Shown in pieces: positions 5,965-8,287 of a DNA stretch of 8,287 nt. A program made the translations under genes and the position numbers. Below the pieces are notes generated by a model that did not search any database, had not been told where the DNA came from, and saw only the letters and a list, made by a program, of their open reading frames with translations. The stretch lies in contig JAMOMX010000354.1 in assembly GCA_027066935.1 (NCBI GenBank), positions 1 through 8,287 on the forward strand, written 5' to 3'. Positions within the stretch are counted from its first letter, which is position 1. Each line of letters starts with the position of its first letter. This DNA is from Sulfurimonas sp. (GTDB lineage: Bacteria; Campylobacterota; Campylobacteria; Campylobacterales; Sulfurimonadaceae).

Positions 5965-7107
5965 ATGGAAAAAATACTAGATATCGTTGATGCAATTGCA
6001 CACGAAAAATGCCTAACACCACAAAAAGTTAAAGAATCATTACAAACAGCTTTTGTGCAAACAGCAAAAAGAGTCATAGACAGAAACTTTGCTTTTGAAG
6101 CTAGTGTAAATGAAGAGACAAAAACTATAGATTTAATTCAAATAATCACTGTTGTAGCTGATGATGATGAAAGGTTAAAAGATGAAGAGATAGCACCTAC
6201 TCTTATATCTATTACAGAAGCAAGAGAGTATGATGATCAAGTAGAATTAGATGATCAACTTCAAATTCCTCACGATTTAGAAGAATATGGAAGAACAGGG
6301 GCCTCTCAACTTCATAGAGAGATAGAGTTTCACATACAAAGAGCTGTTGAGGATGATGTATATACAAAATATAAATCAAAAGTTGGCACACTTGTAAATG
6401 GTCGTGTAACAAGTGTAGATGCTCAAAATAATACTTTTATTGAGGTTGATGAAGTTCGTGCTGTTTTACCTATGAAAAGTCGTATAAAAGGTGAAGTTTT
6501 TGAAGTTGGTGACCATATGAAAGCAGTTGTTCGTCGTGTAAATATGGATAAATTTGATGGCATTAGTATTGAACTATCTCGTACTAGTCCTAAATTTTTA
6601 GAAGAACTTTTATCACTTGAAGTCCCTGAGATTAATGATGGAGCAGTTATTGTTGAGCGATCAGCTCGCATACCTGGACAACGTGCTAAAATCGCTCTAA
6701 TTTCTACCCATCCGCAAGTTGATGCTGTTGGTGCTACAGTTGGTGTTAAAGGTGTCCGTATCAACTCCGTAAGTGCTGAACTTCAAGGTGAAAATATTGA
6801 TTGTATTGAATTCACTAACATCCCTGAACTTTTTATGAGCCGTGTTATGGCTCCTGCAATTATATCTAGTGTAGAGATCGTTAGAGATGATGAGGGAAAA
6901 GAGATAAAAGCTATCATCTCCCTTCCTGTAGATCAAAAATCTAAAGCGATTGGCAAGAGTGGTATAAATATTCGACTTGCTTCTATGCTTACAGGAATGG
7001 ATATAGAACTTAATGAAACTGGGGCTACAACAACTGATGAAAATGGTGAACCTGTAGCACAAGAGAAAAAAGATGGTGTTGATGCACTAGAGGCACTTTT
7101 TAATTAA
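5965..7107 (+). CDS. nusA: Transcription termination/antitermination factor NusA
   Basis: This 380-residue protein binds RNA polymerase and nascent RNA and controls pausing, termination and antitermination. The domains are in the usual order. The N-terminal polymerase-binding domain (about 1-125) starts 'MEKILDIVDAIAHEK' and includes 'RTGASQLHREIEFHIQ'. An S1 domain spans about 136-202 ('GTLVNGRVTSVDAQNNTFIEV'). KH1 lies at about 228-282 ('RIPGQRAKIAL', 'GATVGVKGVRI'), and KH2 at about 303-350 with the GxxG loop as 'AIGKSGINIRLAS'. It lacks the two C-terminal acidic repeats of the E. coli protein and ends in a short acidic tail closing with 'GVDALEALFN'. I chose ATG 5965 because residues after it match the family start and a ribosome binding site precedes it. 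In contrast to the enterobacterial rimP-nusA-infB operon, here nusA has its own promoter and is followed only by a tiny gene. Confidence 0.96.
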   Translation: MEKILDIVDAIAHEKCLTPQKVKESLQTAFVQTAKRVIDRNFAFEASVNEETKTIDLIQIITVVADDDERLKDEEIAPTLISITEAREYDDQVELDDQLQIPHDLEEYGRTGASQLHREIEFHIQRAVEDDVYTKYKSKVGTLVNGRVTSVDAQNNTFIEVDEVRAVLPMKSRIKGEVFEVGDHMKAVVRRVNMDKFDGISIELSRTSPKFLEELLSLEVPEINDGAVIVERSARIPGQRAKIALISTHPQVDAVGATVGVKGVRINSVSAELQGENIDCIEFTNIPELFMSRVMAPAIISSVEIVRDDEGKEIKAIISLPVDQKSKAIGKSGINIRLASMLTGMDIELNETGATTTDENGEPVAQEKKDGVDALEALFN

Positions 7108-7155
7108 AATCCGTAATTAAGGTATGAATTTAAATAAGTGTATTTCATCTTAGAG

Positions 7156-7160
7156 AAGGA
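7156..7160 (+). promoter_or_regulatory. Ribosome binding site of the small membrane protein gene
   Basis: AAGGA (in GAGAAGGAA) lies 7 nt before ATG 7168. Such a strong, well-spaced site is the main evidence that the short frame after it is translated. Confidence 0.7.
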
Positions 7161-7167
7161 ATTATCA

Positions 7168-7290
7168 ATGGAAACAGTAGCAATAATTAGTATAGCAAGT
7201 GTACTACTTTGGTTTATTATAGGCGCTAAAAATCAAAGCAAACCAAATGATTTTAATGAACAAGAACTCAAAGATGAAGATAAGAAGTAA
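7168..7290 (+). CDS. Small single-pass membrane protein, 40 residues
   Basis: ATG 7168 to TAA 7290 encodes 40 residues: a short N terminus, a hydrophobic helix at about 4-20 ('VAIISIASVLLWFIIGA'), then a hydrophilic charged tail rich in K, D, E and N. The positive residues just after the helix suggest the N terminus is outside and the tail is cytoplasmic. A strong AAGGA site sits 7 nt upstream, and a terminator-like hairpin begins 9 nt after the stop. The gene lies 60 nt after nusA with no terminator between and no clear promoter of its own, so it may be read from the nusA promoter. I do not recognise the family. The shape recalls small oxidase or transporter subunits such as CcoQ, but that is a resemblance of layout only. 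Confidence 0.65.
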   Translation: METVAIISIASVLLWFIIGAKNQSKPNDFNEQELKDEDKK

Positions 7291-7299
7291 TCCTATAGT

Positions 7300-7345
7300 A
7301 AAACTAGTTGCATAAGAGTACGACACTCATATGCAACTAGTTTTT
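7300..7345. terminator. Long bidirectional intrinsic terminator hairpin
   Basis: Arms AAAACTAGTTGCATA (7300-7314) and TATGCAACTAGTTTT (7330-7344) pair over 15 bp. After one A-A mismatch the inner GAGT (7316-7319) and ACTC (7325-7328) pair around the loop ACGAC. The plus strand runs into TTTTT at 7341-7345, and the minus strand has TTTT at the matching position. It sits between convergent transcription units (nusA and the small gene from the left, cytochrome and kinase from the right), so it can end both. Confidence 0.85.
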
Positions 7346-7365
7346 AATGTTTTTCAAGAAATCCA

Positions 7366-7692
7366 CTAATATATTTTTGATTTAATATTATGTTTTTCAT
7401 AATAAGCATCAATCATCTTTCTTAATACCTTATCATCTAATTTACTTTTTTCTTTTACTCCAAACTTCTTTAGATACCCAAAAGGTAATACTGATTTTTC
7501 AACTGTTGGGTTTTTAAGATAAGAAAACATTGCATCTTTAACTCTTTTTTCACTACTGTATTTTATAGTATATTTTTGCATAAACATACTTAGCTTAAAG
7601 TCAGAAACATGACACTTTAAACAATTTTTCTCATACGAAGAAGCATTTAATGTAGCTATACAAAAAATACTTAAAATAATTTTTTTTACCAT
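7366..7692 (-). CDS. Small periplasmic monoheme cytochrome c
   Basis: This 108-residue protein has an N-terminal signal peptide (KK, then hydrophobic residues about 5-16, with likely cleavage near 'LNA|SS') and one heme c motif, C24-LK-C27-H28. Met36, Met38, Met55 and Met93 are possible sixth ligands. The C-terminal half ('SYLKNPTVEKSVLPFGYLKK' then 'LDDKVLRKMIDAYYEK') resembles small c-type cytochromes in which a proline-rich loop and a final helix pack on the heme. It would carry electrons, or sense redox state, in the periplasm. The ATG at 7692 overlaps the end of the upstream histidine kinase gene by 7 nt, so the two are cotranscribed and probably coupled. No other respiratory gene is visible, so its partner is unknown. 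Confidence 0.8.
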   Translation of the reverse strand: MVKKIILSIFCIATLNASSYEKNCLKCHVSDFKLSMFMQKYTIKYSSEKRVKDAMFSYLKNPTVEKSVLPFGYLKKFGVKEKSKLDDKVLRKMIDAYYEKHNIKSKIY

Positions 7693-8287
7693 GATAAAGT
7701 CACCTTTGTTCCTTTTTTTTCTTTTGAATCTATATTTATTTTTATATCATACTCTTCAGTTATAGACTTTATAATACTATAGCCTATTCCAAATCCACCT
7801 TGAGCTTTATTAAACCTAGTATATTTTTTATATTTATTTTCAATATCTCTTTCACTTAACCCCTCACCCTCATCTCTCATAGATAAACTAGTCTTGGTTA
7901 AAACTATATCTATGGTTGTAGATATTTTTGTATATTTAATAGCATTTGAGAGAATATTATCTATAAGTCTTTCAAATTTCTTTTTATCTATTATTATCTT
8001 GACATTCTCTTCTATATTTAGTTTAAATTTTATTTTTTTGGATGTAGCCATAAGGGTAAAATAAAGAACTCTTTGTTTTAAAGCTTCTGATATATTTAAC
8101 TCTTCATCTTCAGAATATGTTTTATGATTTAAAAGCAAATATACTAAATCTTCGTAAAGGTTTGAGATACTAATAGATGCTATTTTTATACGCTCTAATT
8201 TTTTCAATGATTTCTCATCACATTTGGTAGAATCTAGGGTCTCTATATTTGTCAATATAGTTGTAATTGGTGTATTTAATTCATGTG
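7686..8287 (-). CDS. Sensor histidine kinase, C-terminal part (5' end outside window)
   Basis: The frame is open to the window edge, and about 199 residues are visible. The first complete codons read 'HELNTPITTIL', an H-box with the phospho-accepting His at 8285-8283. The TTG at 8255 is therefore an internal leucine codon and not a start. The dimerisation helices follow, then the ATP-binding domain: the N-box 'LIDNILSNAIKYTK', the G1 box 'DEGEGLSERD', the F-like 'YTRFNK', and the G2 box 'GGFGIGYSIIKSI', closing with 'KKGTKVTLSW'. This is the transmitter of a two-component system, and all its catalytic boxes look intact. The sensor domain and any response regulator are off-window. The gene overlaps the small cytochrome c gene downstream by 7 nt. 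Confidence 0.9.
   Translation of the reverse strand, partial: HELNTPITTILTNIETLDSTKCDEKSLKKLERIKIASISISNLYEDLVYLLLNHKTYSEDEELNISEALKQRVLYFTLMATSKKIKFKLNIEENVKIIIDKKKFERLIDNILSNAIKYTKISTTIDIVLTKTSLSMRDEGEGLSERDIENKYKKYTRFNKAQGGFGIGYSIIKSITEEYDIKINIDSKEKKGTKVTLSW

Noticed and set aside
6423..7062. Open frames on the minus strand within nusA
   Set aside because: They lie opposite a well-conserved nusA coding sequence, resemble no protein and lack ribosome binding sites.
8253..8255. TTG 8255 as the start of a short ATPase-only kinase
   Set aside because: The frame continues upstream into an H-box (HELNTP), so this is an internal leucine of a longer kinase.

Overview
The window is AT-rich, tightly packed bacterial DNA. 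It most resembles a Campylobacterota (epsilonproteobacterial) chromosome, perhaps Sulfurimonas-like. The evidence is a protein of the Helicobacter HP0268 family, the gene block HP0268-like / miaB / DUF374 acyltransferase-like divergent from nusA (as I recall it from Helicobacter and Campylobacter), and promoters with a perfect TATAAT -10 preceded by phased T-runs instead of a clear -35. The genus call is inference.

Layout. Positions 1-326 (+) hold the 3' end of a gene that looks like tilS. Positions 278-5794 (-) hold one long, nearly gapless operon. Read in transcription order from a promoter at about 5829-5834, it encodes an HP0268-like small nuclease-family protein, MiaB, a DUF374 acyltransferase-like protein, a membrane-anchored TPR-like protein, a Xer-type tyrosine recombinase, and a PilM-like / PilN-like / PilO-like trio. 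All junctions after miaB overlap by 1-32 nt, and four of the eight genes start with GTG or TTG. The last gene overlaps the tilS-like gene tail to tail by 49 bp. Positions 5795-5964 are a divergent promoter region. nusA follows at 5965-7107 (+), then an easily missed 40-residue single-pass membrane protein at 7168-7290 (+). A long symmetrical hairpin at 7300-7345 looks like a bidirectional terminator. Positions 7366-8287 (-) hold a small monoheme cytochrome c that overlaps the 3' end of a sensor histidine kinase running off the window edge.

How the parts may work together. miaB, the tilS-like gene and nusA are core tRNA-modification and transcription functions. The most interesting block is the PilMNO-like trio. 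Its architecture is that of the type IV pilus inner-membrane alignment complex (cytoplasmic actin-like protein plus two bitopic coiled-coil proteins), but no other pilus gene is present, the PilM-like protein has lost recognisable nucleotide-binding glycines, and it carries a very acidic insertion. From memory, related PilMNO-like proteins of Campylobacter have been described as components of the flagellar motor (FcpMNO), so a motor-associated role is my leading hypothesis. At the right edge, the kinase and cytochrome genes overlap by 7 nt, suggesting a redox or heme-linked signalling pair.

I see no CRISPR array, tRNA, rRNA, insertion sequence or phage gene. The longest stretch without a gene is about 170 bp (5795-5964).
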